From: JAJVHZ01 sp041395385
GTDB lineage: Bacteria > Pseudomonadota > Gammaproteobacteria > JAJPIJ01
Assembly (NCBI GenBank): GCA_041395385.1
Contig: JAWLAN010000017.1
Coordinates: 1-64,000, forward strand
Reading direction: 5' to 3'
Length of the DNA stretch: 64,000 bases
Position numbers and translations under genes: made by a program. A model generated the notes under the pieces. The model saw only the letters and a program-made list of their open reading frames with translations, searched no databases and had not been told where the DNA came from. Below, in pieces: positions 24,776 to 34,334 of this stretch. Numbering within the stretch: position 1 is the stretch's first letter; every line of letters begins with the position of its first letter.

Positions 24776-25915
24776 ATGCACATGGACGATGCATCTGCCG
24801 ACAGGGAGTCGTGGCTGCTGCTCTGGCGCGTGCCCGGCATCGGGCCGGCCACTTTTTCAAGACTCCTCGAGCTCTTCGGGTCGCCCCGGGCGGTGCTGCA
24901 GGCCCCCGTGGCGCAACTCCGTGAGGCGGGACTTGGTCACGATCTCGCCCGGGAAATTCGATCCGCCCACACCGCCTCCATCGCCGCTGATCTGAGTTGG
25001 CTCGCAGGACCGTGCCGGCGGATCATCACCTGCCAGGATGACAATTTCCCGTCGCGCCTGCGGGAGATCGCGGTGCCGCCGCCGCTGCTGTTCGTGGAAG
25101 GCGATCCGGGCGCCCTGTCGCGCCCGCAGCTCGCGATCGTCGGCAGCCGTCGGCCCAGCCGGCCGGGACGGGATCTGGCCGCCCAATTCGCTGCCGCGGT
25201 CGCCGAGCGCGGCATCGCGGTGGTGAGCGGCCTTGCGCACGGCATCGACGCCGAGGCCCATCGCGGTTGTCTGGCCGCTGGATGTCCGACCATCGCCGTC
25301 ATGGGCACCGGCCCGGATGTGGTCTATCCGCGCGCACATTCGGATCTCGCCGCGGCGATCCGCGCTCACGGCGTCCTCGTCACCGAGTTCGCGCCCGGTG
25401 CTCTCGTCAAGCCGGAGAACTTCCCGCGGCGCAACCGCATCATCAGCGGCCTGAGCCTCGGCGTGCTGGTGATCGAGGCCGCGCCGCTCAGTGGCTCGCT
25501 CATTACCGCCCGCCATGCGATGGAGCAGGGGCGCGAGGTGTTCGCGGTGCCCGGATCGATACACAACCCTCTTGCGCGCGGCTGTCATTGGCTCATCAGG
25601 CAGGGAGCGAAGCTCGTGGAGTCCGTCGACGACATCCTCGAGGAACTGCCTCCCGTAGGGAACGCGTCCGCACGGCGGGAGTGCGGCACTGCCGGCTCGG
25701 GCACCGCGCTTCCACGGGTGGTCGAATTCGACGGAGAACAAAGTCTTATGCTGGAGGCGATGGCGTTCGATCCGGTATCCGTCGACGCCCTCGTCGATCG
25801 CACTGGATTGACGGCCAATGTCGTTTCATCCATCCTGTTGGAACTGGAGCTCCGCGGCTCGGTGGCTCCGCATCCAGGAGGTTTGTACGTGCGGCTGGGC
25901 CGGGAGAAAGCGTAA
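24776..25915 (+). CDS. dprA: DNA-processing protein DprA (Smf)
   Basis: A 379-residue protein that loads RecA on incoming single-stranded DNA in natural transformation. An N-terminal HhH-like region is followed by the Rossmann core with AIVGSRRPSRPGRD, VVSGLAHGIDAEAHRG, AVMGTGPDVVYPR and NFPRRNRIISGLS; a DprA-type winged helix occupies the C-terminus (about 320-375). ATG 24776 has no Shine-Dalgarno sequence and a promoter ends seven bases upstream, so a leaderless message is possible; ATG 24782 is an alternative. Smg starts immediately after its stop. Confidence 0.96.
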   Translation: MHMDDASADRESWLLLWRVPGIGPATFSRLLELFGSPRAVLQAPVAQLREAGLGHDLAREIRSAHTASIAADLSWLAGPCRRIITCQDDNFPSRLREIAVPPPLLFVEGDPGALSRPQLAIVGSRRPSRPGRDLAAQFAAAVAERGIAVVSGLAHGIDAEAHRGCLAAGCPTIAVMGTGPDVVYPRAHSDLAAAIRAHGVLVTEFAPGALVKPENFPRRNRIISGLSLGVLVIEAAPLSGSLITARHAMEQGREVFAVPGSIHNPLARGCHWLIRQGAKLVESVDDILEELPPVGNASARRECGTAGSGTALPRVVEFDGEQSLMLEAMAFDPVSVDALVDRTGLTANVVSSILLELELRGSVAPHPGGLYVRLGREKA

Positions 25916-26392
25916 ATGAAACAGACGGTTCTCGATGTTCTCGTGTTTCTGTTCGAACACTGCATGGAGGAGGACAATCGGAACCTTGACCACGATGCGC
26001 TGCGGGGGCAGCTCATCGAGGCCGGATTCCCGGATGGCCAGATCACCAAGGCGTTCGACTGGCTGGAGGCGTTGGCCAAGCAGCGCGAGAGCGCCGCAGC
26101 AGGAACGACCGCGCGAAACAGCTCCCTGCGAATTTTCACAGGGGCGGAAACCGAGAAGCTGAGCCGCGAGAGCCGGGGGCTGCTGCTTTACCTCGAACAG
26201 GTAGGGGTGCTCGATTCCGGTGCGCGCGAGCTGGTCATCGAGAGGGCGATGGCCCTCGACGCCGAGGAAATCGGCGCCGACGAATTGAAATGGATAGTGC
26301 TGATGGTCCTGTTCAACCAGCCGGGCAACGAGGAGGCGTTTGTCTGGATGGAGGACCTCGTGATGGACGAGTTGCGCGGTAGCCTGAACTAG
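25916..26392 (+). CDS. smg: Smg family protein (DUF494)
   Basis: A 158-residue cytoplasmic protein that matches Smg: MKQTVLDVLVFLFEHCMEED at the N-terminus, FDWLEALAKQR and the C-terminal ALDAEEIGADELKWIVLMVL. The function is not established. It follows dprA with no spacer (TAA directly before ATG) and precedes topA, the usual gammaproteobacterial order. Confidence 0.95.
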   Translation: MKQTVLDVLVFLFEHCMEEDNRNLDHDALRGQLIEAGFPDGQITKAFDWLEALAKQRESAAAGTTARNSSLRIFTGAETEKLSRESRGLLLYLEQVGVLDSGARELVIERAMALDAEEIGADELKWIVLMVLFNQPGNEEAFVWMEDLVMDELRGSLN

Positions 26393-26507
26393 TTTTCGCC
26401 TCAGCAGTCCTTCGCAGTCGCGCGTTCGACAGTGTAACGGCAAGGAGCCGTCCGGCCCTCGCGCCTCAAGTCAAATTACTGGTTCCAACGATCTTCGGTA
26501 ATTCTCA

Positions 26508-28835
26508 ATGAGCAAGAATCTTGTTGTTGTCGAGTCGCCGGCCAAGGCGAGCACGATAAAGAAATACCTTGGCGGCGATTTCGAGGTGCTTGCCTCGTAC
26601 GGACACGTGCGCGATCTCAAGCCGAAGAAAGGGGCGGTGGAGCCGGAGCACGGGTTCCGCATGCACTACGAGCCCATCGCACGCAACAAGAAGCACGTCG
26701 ATGCCATCGCCGCGGCGATGCGCAAGGCCAAGGCGCTTTACCTCGCCACCGACTTGGATCGCGAAGGCGAGGCGATCTCCTGGCACCTGATCGAGCTGCT
26801 GAGGGAAAAGGATCTGCTCGACAGCAAACCCGTGCATCGCGTCGTGTTCCACGAGATAACGCGGCGCGCTATCGAGGAGGCGATGCAGCATACGCGCGAT
26901 ATTTCCATGGAACTGGTCAACGCGCAGCAGGCACGCCGCGCGCTTGACTATCTCGTGGGTTTCAATCTCTCGCCCCTGCTGTGGAAGAAGATCAAGCGGG
27001 GACTTTCGGCCGGGCGCGTGCAAAGCCCGGCGCTGCGCCTCATCGCCGAGCGGGAGGAGGAGATCGAGAAGTTCCAGGCGCGCGAGTACTGGACGATAGA
27101 GGCCGACGCGAAGCACGCGGGCGCCGCGTTCGTCGCCAAGTTGACCCGCATCGGCGCCGAGAAGGTCGAGCAGTTCACCATCACCAACGAGGAGCAGGCG
27201 AGGAAGGCGCAGGAAGAACTGCTGCGCGCGGCGAAGGGAAGGCTTGCCGTGGTGAGCGTCGAGAAAAAGCAGCGTCGCCGCCAACCGGCCGCGCCGTTCA
27301 TCACATCGACGATGCAGCAGGAGGGTGTACGCAAGCTGGGGTTCACCGCCAGCCGGGTGATGCGCGCCGCGCAGCAGTTGTACGAGGGCGTGGACATCGG
27401 CACGGAATCGGTCGGGCTCATCACCTACATGCGTACCGATTCGGTCAATCTGGCGCGGGAGGCCATCGACGAAATCCGCGGTTACGTCGCGAAGAAGTTC
27501 GGCGCCGATCACATCCCGGAGTCGCCGCGGGTCTACAAGACCAATTCGAAGAACGCCCAGGAGGCGCACGAGGCGATACGACCGACCTCCGTGCTGCGCA
27601 CCCCGGAATCGATTAAGCAGTATCTGTCCAGCGATCAATACAAGCTTTACGAACTCATCTGGAAGCGCACCGTCGCCTGCCAGATGAAGCACGCGACGAT
27701 CGACACGGTCGCGGCCGATCTCGATTGCGGCGGCCGCGGCGTGTTCCGGGCAACCGGCTCCACGATTGCCGAGCCCGGCTTCATGGCCGTTTACATGGAA
27801 GGCATGGACGAACAGGCCGCCGACGGTGAGGAGCGTGCTCTGCCGCCGCTTGCCAAGGGGGACGTCGTGGAGCTGAGCGCCATTCGGCCGGAGCAGCATT
27901 TCACCGAGCCTCCGCCGCGCTACACCGAGGCCAGTCTGGTCAAGACGCTGGAGGAGTATGGTATCGGCCGGCCCTCGACGTACGCGGCGATCATTTCCAC
28001 CCTGCAGCAGCGGGAGTACGTGGAGCTCGACAACAAGCGTTTCCGGCCGACGGACGTCGGCAAGATCGTGGCCAAGTTCCTCACCGATCACTTCTTCCAT
28101 TACGTGGACTACGAGTTCACGGCCAAGCTCGAGGACGAGCTCGACGCGGTGTCGCGCGGGGAGAAGCAGTGGACCCCCTTGCTCGACGAGTTCTGGGGCC
28201 CGTTCAAGGAGCAGGTCATCGACAAGGAGGCAAACGTCAGCCGCAAGGAGGTGGCTCAGGCGAGGGATCTGGGCGTCGATCCGGCGAGCGGCCAGCCCGT
28301 GTCGGTGCGCATCGGCCGCTATGGGCCCTACGTGCAGATCGGAAGCGCGGAGGGCGAGACCAAGCCCCGTTTCGTCAGCCTTCGTCCCGGGCAACGCATG
28401 GACGGCATCACGCTGGAGGACGCGCTTTCGCTCGCTCAACTGCCGCGGGAGCTCGGCGAGCTGCCGGACGGTCACGGCGTGGTGGCGAATGTCGGCCGGT
28501 TCGGGCCCTATATCAAGTACGGCAGCAAGTACGTCTCGATCAAACCGCCCGACGACCCCTACACCATCACGCTCGAACGCGCGGTCGAGGTGATCAAGGA
28601 GAAGGCCGAGGCCGACGCCGCGAAATTCATCAAGGAGTTCCCGGACGCCGGGATCCGGGTGTTGAACGGGCGTTACGGTCCCTACGTGACGGACGGCAAG
28701 CGTAACGCCCGGGTGCCCAAGGACCGTGAGCCCGGCGAACTGGAGCTCGCCGAGGCACAGGCGCTGCTGGAGGCGGCGCCGGCGGCGAGGCGGCGTGGGC
28801 GGGCCCCTGCGGCGAAGGCCAAGGCCGCCGGCTAG
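26508..28835 (+). CDS. topA: DNA topoisomerase I without C-terminal zinc ribbons
   Basis: A 775-residue type IA enzyme relaxing negative supercoils. Toprim motifs VVVESPAKASTIKKYLG and ATDLDREGEAISWHL are present, and the active-site tyrosine is Tyr307 in GLITYMRTDS. After residue 600 there are no CxxC zinc ribbons as in E. coli; instead three repeats of the type RIGRYGPYVQ / NVGRFGPYIKYG / LNGRYGPYVTDG are followed by a basic Ala/Arg/Lys-rich tail. This repeat type is shared with other bacterial lineages. A 115-base gap separates it from smg. Confidence 0.97.
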   Translation: MSKNLVVVESPAKASTIKKYLGGDFEVLASYGHVRDLKPKKGAVEPEHGFRMHYEPIARNKKHVDAIAAAMRKAKALYLATDLDREGEAISWHLIELLREKDLLDSKPVHRVVFHEITRRAIEEAMQHTRDISMELVNAQQARRALDYLVGFNLSPLLWKKIKRGLSAGRVQSPALRLIAEREEEIEKFQAREYWTIEADAKHAGAAFVAKLTRIGAEKVEQFTITNEEQARKAQEELLRAAKGRLAVVSVEKKQRRRQPAAPFITSTMQQEGVRKLGFTASRVMRAAQQLYEGVDIGTESVGLITYMRTDSVNLAREAIDEIRGYVAKKFGADHIPESPRVYKTNSKNAQEAHEAIRPTSVLRTPESIKQYLSSDQYKLYELIWKRTVACQMKHATIDTVAADLDCGGRGVFRATGSTIAEPGFMAVYMEGMDEQAADGEERALPPLAKGDVVELSAIRPEQHFTEPPPRYTEASLVKTLEEYGIGRPSTYAAIISTLQQREYVELDNKRFRPTDVGKIVAKFLTDHFFHYVDYEFTAKLEDELDAVSRGEKQWTPLLDEFWGPFKEQVIDKEANVSRKEVAQARDLGVDPASGQPVSVRIGRYGPYVQIGSAEGETKPRFVSLRPGQRMDGITLEDALSLAQLPRELGELPDGHGVVANVGRFGPYIKYGSKYVSIKPPDDPYTITLERAVEVIKEKAEADAAKFIKEFPDAGIRVLNGRYGPYVTDGKRNARVPKDREPGELELAEAQALLEAAPAARRRGRAPAAKAKAAG

Positions 28836-28844
28836 AATCCGTCC

Positions 28845-29411
28845 GTGGCCTCCTTGCTGCAACTTCGCCGCGCCGCGCGCGTCGTGGCGGCGGGGGGGAT
28901 CATCGGCTATCCGACCGAGGCGGTCTTCGGGCTGGGATGCGATCCGGCCAACCGCTCCTCCCTGGCCCGGCTCATCGCCCTGAAGGAACGCGATGCCAGG
29001 AAGGGGTTCATATTGATCGCCGCCGGGATAGCCCAGCTCGATCCATGGGTTATCTTCCCCGGGGGCGACGCGTTGCGGCGCGTTCTCAGCTCCTGGCCGG
29101 GACCGTACACCTGGACAGTACCCGCCAGGCCCGGCGTGGACCGACGGCTTACGGGGGGCCGCGACACCCTCGCCGTACGCGTCATCGACCACCCGGTGGC
29201 AACCGGCCTTTGCCGCCTGACCGGGGCCCTGGTGTCGACGAGCGCCAACCGCAGCGGCCACCCCCCGATACGCGACTCCCTGCGGCTGCGGGCCGTTTTC
29301 GGCAGCCGGATCGACATGGTCGTGGCGGGGGAGACCGGGGGCCTGGCAGGGCCGACGGAGATACGGGATGCGCGGACCGGGCGCCTGATCCGTGCCGCCG
29401 CGGGCCGTTGA
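28845..29411 (+). CDS. tsaC: L-threonylcarbamoyladenylate synthase TsaC
   Basis: A 188-residue YrdC-fold protein that makes threonylcarbamoyl-AMP for t6A37 on tRNAs reading ANN codons. Typical motifs are GIIGYPTEAVFGLGCDP, LIALKERDARKGFILI, SSWPGPYTWTVPA and LVSTSANRSGHPP. The length fits TsaC rather than the longer Sua5. The start is GTG at 28845. Its TGA stop is embedded in the -35 box of the following tRNA operon, which includes tRNA-Thr, a substrate of the t6A pathway. Confidence 0.95.
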   Translation: MASLLQLRRAARVVAAGGIIGYPTEAVFGLGCDPANRSSLARLIALKERDARKGFILIAAGIAQLDPWVIFPGGDALRRVLSSWPGPYTWTVPARPGVDRRLTGGRDTLAVRVIDHPVATGLCRLTGALVSTSANRSGHPPIRDSLRLRAVFGSRIDMVVAGETGGLAGPTEIRDARTGRLIRAAAGR

Positions 29412-29436
29412 CACCCTTCCGGCCTTTCACGAGAAT
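29408..29436 (+). promoter_or_regulatory. tRNA-tuf operon promoter
   Basis: A perfect -35 TTGACA (29408-29413), a 17-base spacer and GAGAAT (29431-29436, four of six), followed by a GC-rich discriminator (AGCCGGCT) as in stringently controlled stable-RNA promoters. The predicted start is about ten bases before tRNA-Tyr. The tsaC stop codon lies within the -35 hexamer. Confidence 0.7.
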
Positions 29437-29452
29437 AGCCGGCTACCGTTTT

Positions 29453-29538
29453 GGAGGGGTACTCAAGCGGCCAACGAGGGCAGACTGTAAATCTGCTGGC
29501 TTATGCCTACGTAGGTTCGAATCCTACCCCCTCCACCA
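29453..29538 (+). tRNA. tRNA-Tyr (anticodon GTA)
   Basis: An 86-base gene including encoded CCA. The acceptor stem GGAGGGG pairs with CCCCTCC; the anticodon arm GCAGA-CTGTAAA-TCTGC carries GTA; a long variable arm, as expected of bacterial tRNA-Tyr, and the TTCGAATC T-loop follow. First gene of a Tyr-Gly-Thr-tuf transcript resembling the E. coli tufB operon. Confidence 0.97.
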
Positions 29539-29598
29539 TAGATTGCGTGGATGGGAGGCCGTTCGCGGGGACCACAGCATTCACCGGGTATTGGCGAG

Positions 29599-29672
<74 letters not shown>

Positions 29673-29684
29673 ATTGTTGTTTTT

Positions 29685-29760
29685 GCCCATGTAGCTCAGT
29701 CGGTAGAGCACACCCTTGGTAAGGGTGAGGTCGCTGGTTCGATTCCAGTCGTGGGCACCA
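29685..29760 (+). tRNA. tRNA-Thr (anticodon GGT)
   Basis: A 76-base gene including CCA. The acceptor GCCCATG pairs with CGTGGGC (one G-T pair), the anticodon stem CACCC/GGGTG encloses TTGGTAA with GGT. This tRNA reads ACN codons and is a target of t6A37 modification, whose enzyme TsaC is encoded just upstream. Tuf1 begins 93 bases later. Confidence 0.97.
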
Positions 29761-29853
29761 GATTTTTGAATCGCACGCACAACCAGCTGAAAAGCTGAAT
29801 AATTCAACCCAAAAAAGGCATAGTACCGAAAGCAGAGGAAAGGGGACGCGCGC

Positions 29854-31044
<1,191 letters not shown>

Positions 31045-31120
31045 ATATCGGACGGGGTGAAACATCGTGCCCGCGGCGGCGCATGCGGCGCGGCGCCGGA
31101 CGGGGCGGAAGATCAGATTT

Positions 31121-31196
31121 AGGCCAGTAGCTCAATTGGCAGAGCGGCGGTCTCCAAAACCGCAGGTTGGGGGTTCGATTCCCTCCTGGCCTGCCA
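31121..31196 (+). tRNA. tRNA-Trp (anticodon CCA)
   Basis: A 76-base gene including encoded CCA. The acceptor AGGCCAG pairs with CTGGCCT, discriminator G; the anticodon stem GCGGT/ACCGC encloses CTCCAAA with CCA. It lies between tuf1 and secE, the common proteobacterial position. Confidence 0.97.
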
Positions 31197-31210
31197 TTCT
31201 TATTTGTGTG

Positions 31211-31256
31211 CTTACGCCGGCGCGGCTTTTGCGCGGCCACGCCGGCCCAAGGTAAG
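31211..31256 (+). other. Large stem-loop between tRNA-Trp and secE
   Basis: CTTAC (31211-31215) and GCCGGCG (31216-31222) pair with CGCCGGC (31240-31246) and GTAAG (31252-31256) around a GC-rich loop. It has no T-run, so it is more likely an RNA-processing or attenuation structure than a simple terminator; secE begins nine bases later. Confidence 0.4.
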
Positions 31257-31264
31257 CATGGGAC

Positions 31265-31660
31265 ATGAGTAAAGCAGCGACTATGAATTCCAAGGTTGAA
31301 TCGCAAGCGTCTGGCTTCGACACCCTGAAGCTGTGGGTGGCGGCACTGCTCGTCGCTGCGGCCATGGGCGCGTTCTACTATTTTTCCGACGCCTCGGTGC
31401 TCGTGCGCGTGCTCGGTATCCTGGCCTCGATCATCGCGGCCGGTTTCATCGGCTACCAGACCGAGGCCGGGCGCCAGTTCGCGGGCTTCCTGCGCGAGTC
31501 GCAGATCGAAGTGCGCAAGGTCGTGTGGCCGACGCGCAGCGAGACGATCAAGACCACGTGGGTGGTCGTGGCGGTGGTGGTGGTCATGGGCGTGCTGCTC
31601 TGGCTGCTGGACATGCTCATCGCCTGGGTGGTGCGGCTGCTGACGACGATGGGAGGCTGA
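31265..31660 (+). CDS. secE: Preprotein translocase subunit SecE
   Basis: A 131-residue inner-membrane protein with three predicted helices (about 20-38, 43-60 and 95-120), the long E. coli-like form. The conserved cytoplasmic segment is GFLRESQIEVRKVVWPTRSE, where the WPTR motif contacts SecY. It clamps SecY in the translocon. Upstream of nusG with five bases between them. Confidence 0.97.
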   Translation: MSKAATMNSKVESQASGFDTLKLWVAALLVAAAMGAFYYFSDASVLVRVLGILASIIAAGFIGYQTEAGRQFAGFLRESQIEVRKVVWPTRSETIKTTWVVVAVVVVMGVLLWLLDMLIAWVVRLLTTMGG

Positions 31661-31665
31661 GGGCG

Positions 31666-32199
31666 ATGTCCAAGAGATGGTACGTCGTTCACGCCTACTC
31701 CGGCTTCGAGAATCACGTCAAGCGTTCCCTGGAGGAGCACATCAAGCGCGCGGGCCTGCAGGAGAAGTTCGGCGACATCCTGGTGCCCACCGAGGGCGTC
31801 GTGGAGATGCGGGACGGGCAGAAGCGCAAGGTGGACAGGAAGTTCTTCCCGGGCTACGTGCTCGTTCAGATGGAAATGGACGACGAGACCTGGCACCTCG
31901 TGAAGGACGTGCCGAAGGTCATGGGATTCATCGGCGGCACGAGCGACAAGCCGACGCCAATCACGGACAAGGAGGCCGAGGCCATCCTGCAGCGCATGCA
32001 GGAAGGCGTCGATCGGCCCCGTCCGAAGGTCTTGTTCGAAGTGGGCGAGGTGGTCCGCGTCAAGGAGGGGCCCTTCACCGACTTCAACGGCGTGGTTGAG
32101 GAGGTCAATTACGAGAAGAACCGCCTGCGCGTCGCGGTGTCGATCTTCGGCCGCGCCACGCCGGTGGAGCTGGAGTTCGGTCAGGTCGACAAGGATTGA
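31666..32199 (+). CDS. nusG: Transcription factor NusG
   Basis: A 177-residue factor that binds RNA polymerase, reduces pausing and links to Rho and the ribosome through S10. The NGN domain (RWYVVHAYSGFENHVKRSL to RKFFPGYVLVQM) is followed by a KOW domain (VRVKEGPFTDFNGVVEEV). secE-nusG precedes rplKAJL as usual. Confidence 0.98.
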   Translation: MSKRWYVVHAYSGFENHVKRSLEEHIKRAGLQEKFGDILVPTEGVVEMRDGQKRKVDRKFFPGYVLVQMEMDDETWHLVKDVPKVMGFIGGTSDKPTPITDKEAEAILQRMQEGVDRPRPKVLFEVGEVVRVKEGPFTDFNGVVEEVNYEKNRLRVAVSIFGRATPVELEFGQVDKD

Positions 32200-32276
32200 T
32201 CCGAGTCGGGACCGTATTGTTCTGGACACTTTGAGACGGGGAGCCTGACGGCGCTTGTACCCGCGGAGTAGGAAAA

Positions 32277-32708
32277 ATGGCAAAGAAGATACAGGCTTAC
32301 GTCAAGCTGCAGGTCGCAGCTGGACAGGCCAACCCAAGTCCGCCAGTCGGTCCGGCCCTCGGCCAGCATGGCGTGAACATCATGGAATTCTGCAAGCAGT
32401 TCAATGCCAAGACCCAGGGCATAGAACCCGGCCTGCCGATACCGGTGGTCATCACGGTTTTCTCGGATCGCAGCTTCACTTTCATCACCAAGACGCCGCC
32501 GGCCTCCGTGCTGCTTCGCAAGGCCGCCGGTGCCGCCAAGGGGAGCTCGGTGCCCAACAAGGACAAGGTCGGCAAGGTCACCCGCAAGCAGGTCGAGGAG
32601 ATCGCCAAGACCAAGCAGCCCGACCTCACCGCCGGCGGGCTGGAGGCCGCGATGCGGACCATCGCCGGCACCGCGCGCAGCATGGGCATCGAAGTGGAGG
32701 GCATGTAG
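32277..32708 (+). CDS. rplK: Ribosomal protein L11
   Basis: A 143-residue protein of the GTPase-associated centre of the 50S subunit, needed for the RelA stringent response. The N-terminal AGQANPSPPVGPALGQHGVN, with the proline-rich turn, and the C-terminal rRNA-binding domain (GTARSMGIEVEGM) are canonical. It is separated from nusG by 77 bases and from rplA by two. In other bacteria L1 represses rplKA; I could not identify its mRNA site with confidence. Confidence 0.98.
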   Translation: MAKKIQAYVKLQVAAGQANPSPPVGPALGQHGVNIMEFCKQFNAKTQGIEPGLPIPVVITVFSDRSFTFITKTPPASVLLRKAAGAAKGSSVPNKDKVGKVTRKQVEEIAKTKQPDLTAGGLEAAMRTIAGTARSMGIEVEGM

Positions 32709-32710
32709 TC

Positions 32711-33409
32711 ATGGCGAAGATCACCAAACGCGACAAGGCCATGCGCGAGAAGCTGGCTGGAACGAGCGGTCCGCGCCCCGTCAACGACGCGCTGGATCTG
32801 CTGAAGAAATGCTCGTCGGTGAAGTTCGACGAAAGCGTGGAAGTGGCGGTGAACCTCGGCATCGACGCCAAGAAATCCGACCAGGTCGTGCGTGGATCCA
32901 CCGTGCTGCCGCGCGGCACCGGCAAGACGGTACGCGTTGCCGTGTTCGCGCAGGGCAAGAACGCGGAAGCCGCGAAGGAAGCCGGCGCGGACATCGTGGG
33001 CTTCGATGACCTCGCCGCCAAGGTCAAGGGCGGCGAGATCGATTTCGATCGCGTGATCGCCACACCGGACGCCATGAAGGTGGTAGGACAGCTCGGGCAG
33101 ATCCTCGGTCCGCGCGGCCTGATGCCGAACCCCAAGACCGGCACGGTGACGGCGGACGTGGCCGGCGCGGTCAAGGCCGTCAAGGGCGGCCAGGTTCAAT
33201 ACCGCGCCGACAAGGCGGGGATTATCCATTGCGCCATCGGCAAGGTCTCCTTCGACGTGACGGCACTGCGCGAGAATTTCGATGCGCTGATGTCCGATCT
33301 GCGCAAGGCCAAGCCGAGCACTTCGAAGGGTATCTATTTCAAGAAGGTCACGCTGTCGACCACCATGGGTCCGGGCATCGTGGTCGATCGGACGGAACTG
33401 CCGTCCTGA
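32711..33409 (+). CDS. rplA: Ribosomal protein L1
   Basis: A 232-residue L1-stalk protein that aids release of deacylated tRNA and, in other bacteria, represses its own operon. Diagnostic segments are LPRGTGKTVRVAVFAQG, LGPRGLMPNPKTGTVT and SKGIYFKKVTLSTTMGPG. It begins two bases after rplK. Confidence 0.98.
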   Translation: MAKITKRDKAMREKLAGTSGPRPVNDALDLLKKCSSVKFDESVEVAVNLGIDAKKSDQVVRGSTVLPRGTGKTVRVAVFAQGKNAEAAKEAGADIVGFDDLAAKVKGGEIDFDRVIATPDAMKVVGQLGQILGPRGLMPNPKTGTVTADVAGAVKAVKGGQVQYRADKAGIIHCAIGKVSFDVTALRENFDALMSDLRKAKPSTSKGIYFKKVTLSTTMGPGIVVDRTELPS

Positions 33410-33426
33410 AGGAGTTGAGTCGTTTC

Positions 33427-33452
33427 CCGTCGGCCGCGTAAGGGGCCGACGG
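33427..33452 (+). other. Hairpin after rplA
   Basis: A 9-bp perfect stem, CCGTCGGCC (33427-33435) with GGCCGACGG (33444-33452), loop GCGTAAGG. No T-run follows. It may be a partial terminator or a processing site between rplKA and the rplJL part of the transcript. Confidence 0.45.
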
Positions 33453-33484
33453 ATGGTGAAAGAACTTTGGGCTGTGGGCTTGCG

Positions 33485-33626
33485 CGTGCACGGGCCTGCA
33501 GACGTCAAAGACCGCAGGTGCCCGCCTTCAACGGGAGGGCTTAATGCGTTCTGGATTGCCGTCCGGCGGTTCGCGCGGTGTGAGCGCGGCGGAGGGCAAT
33601 CGAAGAGTCGCCTGCGCAGACGGTAT
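33485..33626 (+). ncRNA. L10 leader (autoregulatory rplJL mRNA element)
   Basis: The 352-base space between rplA and rplJ holds the ribosomal L10-L12 binding leader. It has the conserved GTCAAAGACCGCAGGTGCCC (33503-33522), GGGCTTAATGC (33537-33547) and, closing the fold, CGCCTGCGCAGACGGT (33609-33624), matching the E. coli leader core. L10 complexed with L7/L12 represses translation of rplJ and rplL through this element. About 135 bases of further leader separate it from rplJ. Confidence 0.8.
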
Positions 33627-33761
33627 CACCCGGTACGGAGTCGTGAATAGTCCTGGCCAGGGTACCGTAAGGCGCCTTCGAGTCGTGAAGGCACTGGTGG
33701 TGTAACAGGCACGGGCGTGGTCTGGATATCGACAGCCGGCTCGTCGCCTTAACCAGGAGAT

Positions 33762-34292
33762 ATGCAAGTGTTGACGCTTGAAGAGAAGCAAGCGGTCGTA
33801 GCGGAAGTCGCGGAGGTCGCCAGACGCGCGCATTCGGCAGTCGCGGCAGAGTACGCCGGACTGACGGTCGCGCAGATGACCGAACTTCGCAGGAACGCTC
33901 GCGAGGCCGGTGTCTACATGCGCGTGGTCAAGAATACCCTTGCCCGGCGCGCATTCGAGGGCACCGATCTGGCGTGCATGGGCGACAGCCTGACGGGCCC
34001 GCTCATCCTGGCCCTCTCGCTGGAGGACCCGGGTTCCGCCGCGCGCGTCGTCAGCGCGTTCGCCAAGGGCAACGAGAAGCTCGTTGTTCGGGGCGTCGCG
34101 ATCGGCGGTCAGCTGCTGCCGGCCTCGGCCATCGAGCAGGTGGCCAGGTTGCCGACGAAGCAGGAGGCCCTGGCGATGCTCTGCGGCGTACTGAAGGCCC
34201 CGATCAGCAAGTTCGTGCGCACGCTCAACGAGCCGCACGCCAAGCTGGTGCGGGCTCTTGCCGCCGTGCGCGATCAGAAGCAGGCCGCTTAG
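33762..34292 (+). CDS. rplJ: Ribosomal protein L10
   Basis: A 176-residue stalk-base protein binding L7/L12 dimers through its C-terminal helix. Features are LEEKQAVVAEVAEVA, YAGLTVAQMTELRRNAREAG and the NTLARRAFEGT block. ATG 33762 has an AGGAG box just upstream. Preceded by its own autoregulatory leader; rplL follows after 42 bases. Confidence 0.98.
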   Translation: MQVLTLEEKQAVVAEVAEVARRAHSAVAAEYAGLTVAQMTELRRNAREAGVYMRVVKNTLARRAFEGTDLACMGDSLTGPLILALSLEDPGSAARVVSAFAKGNEKLVVRGVAIGGQLLPASAIEQVARLPTKQEALAMLCGVLKAPISKFVRTLNEPHAKLVRALAAVRDQKQAA

Positions 34293-34334
34293 ACCGAAAC
34301 TTACGAACCAAACATTACTTACGGAGTAATTCCC

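Noticed and set aside
26505..29414. 969-codon open frame on the minus strand across topA and tsaC
   Set aside because: It lies wholly antisense to two well-supported genes, has biased low-complexity composition and no recognisable domain; long antisense frames are expected in GC-rich codon usage.
32200..32276. L1-binding site and a separate rplK promoter before rplK
   Set aside because: The sequence has G-rich segments that might pair, but no clear match to the known L1 target or to a -35/-10 pair; left unannotated.
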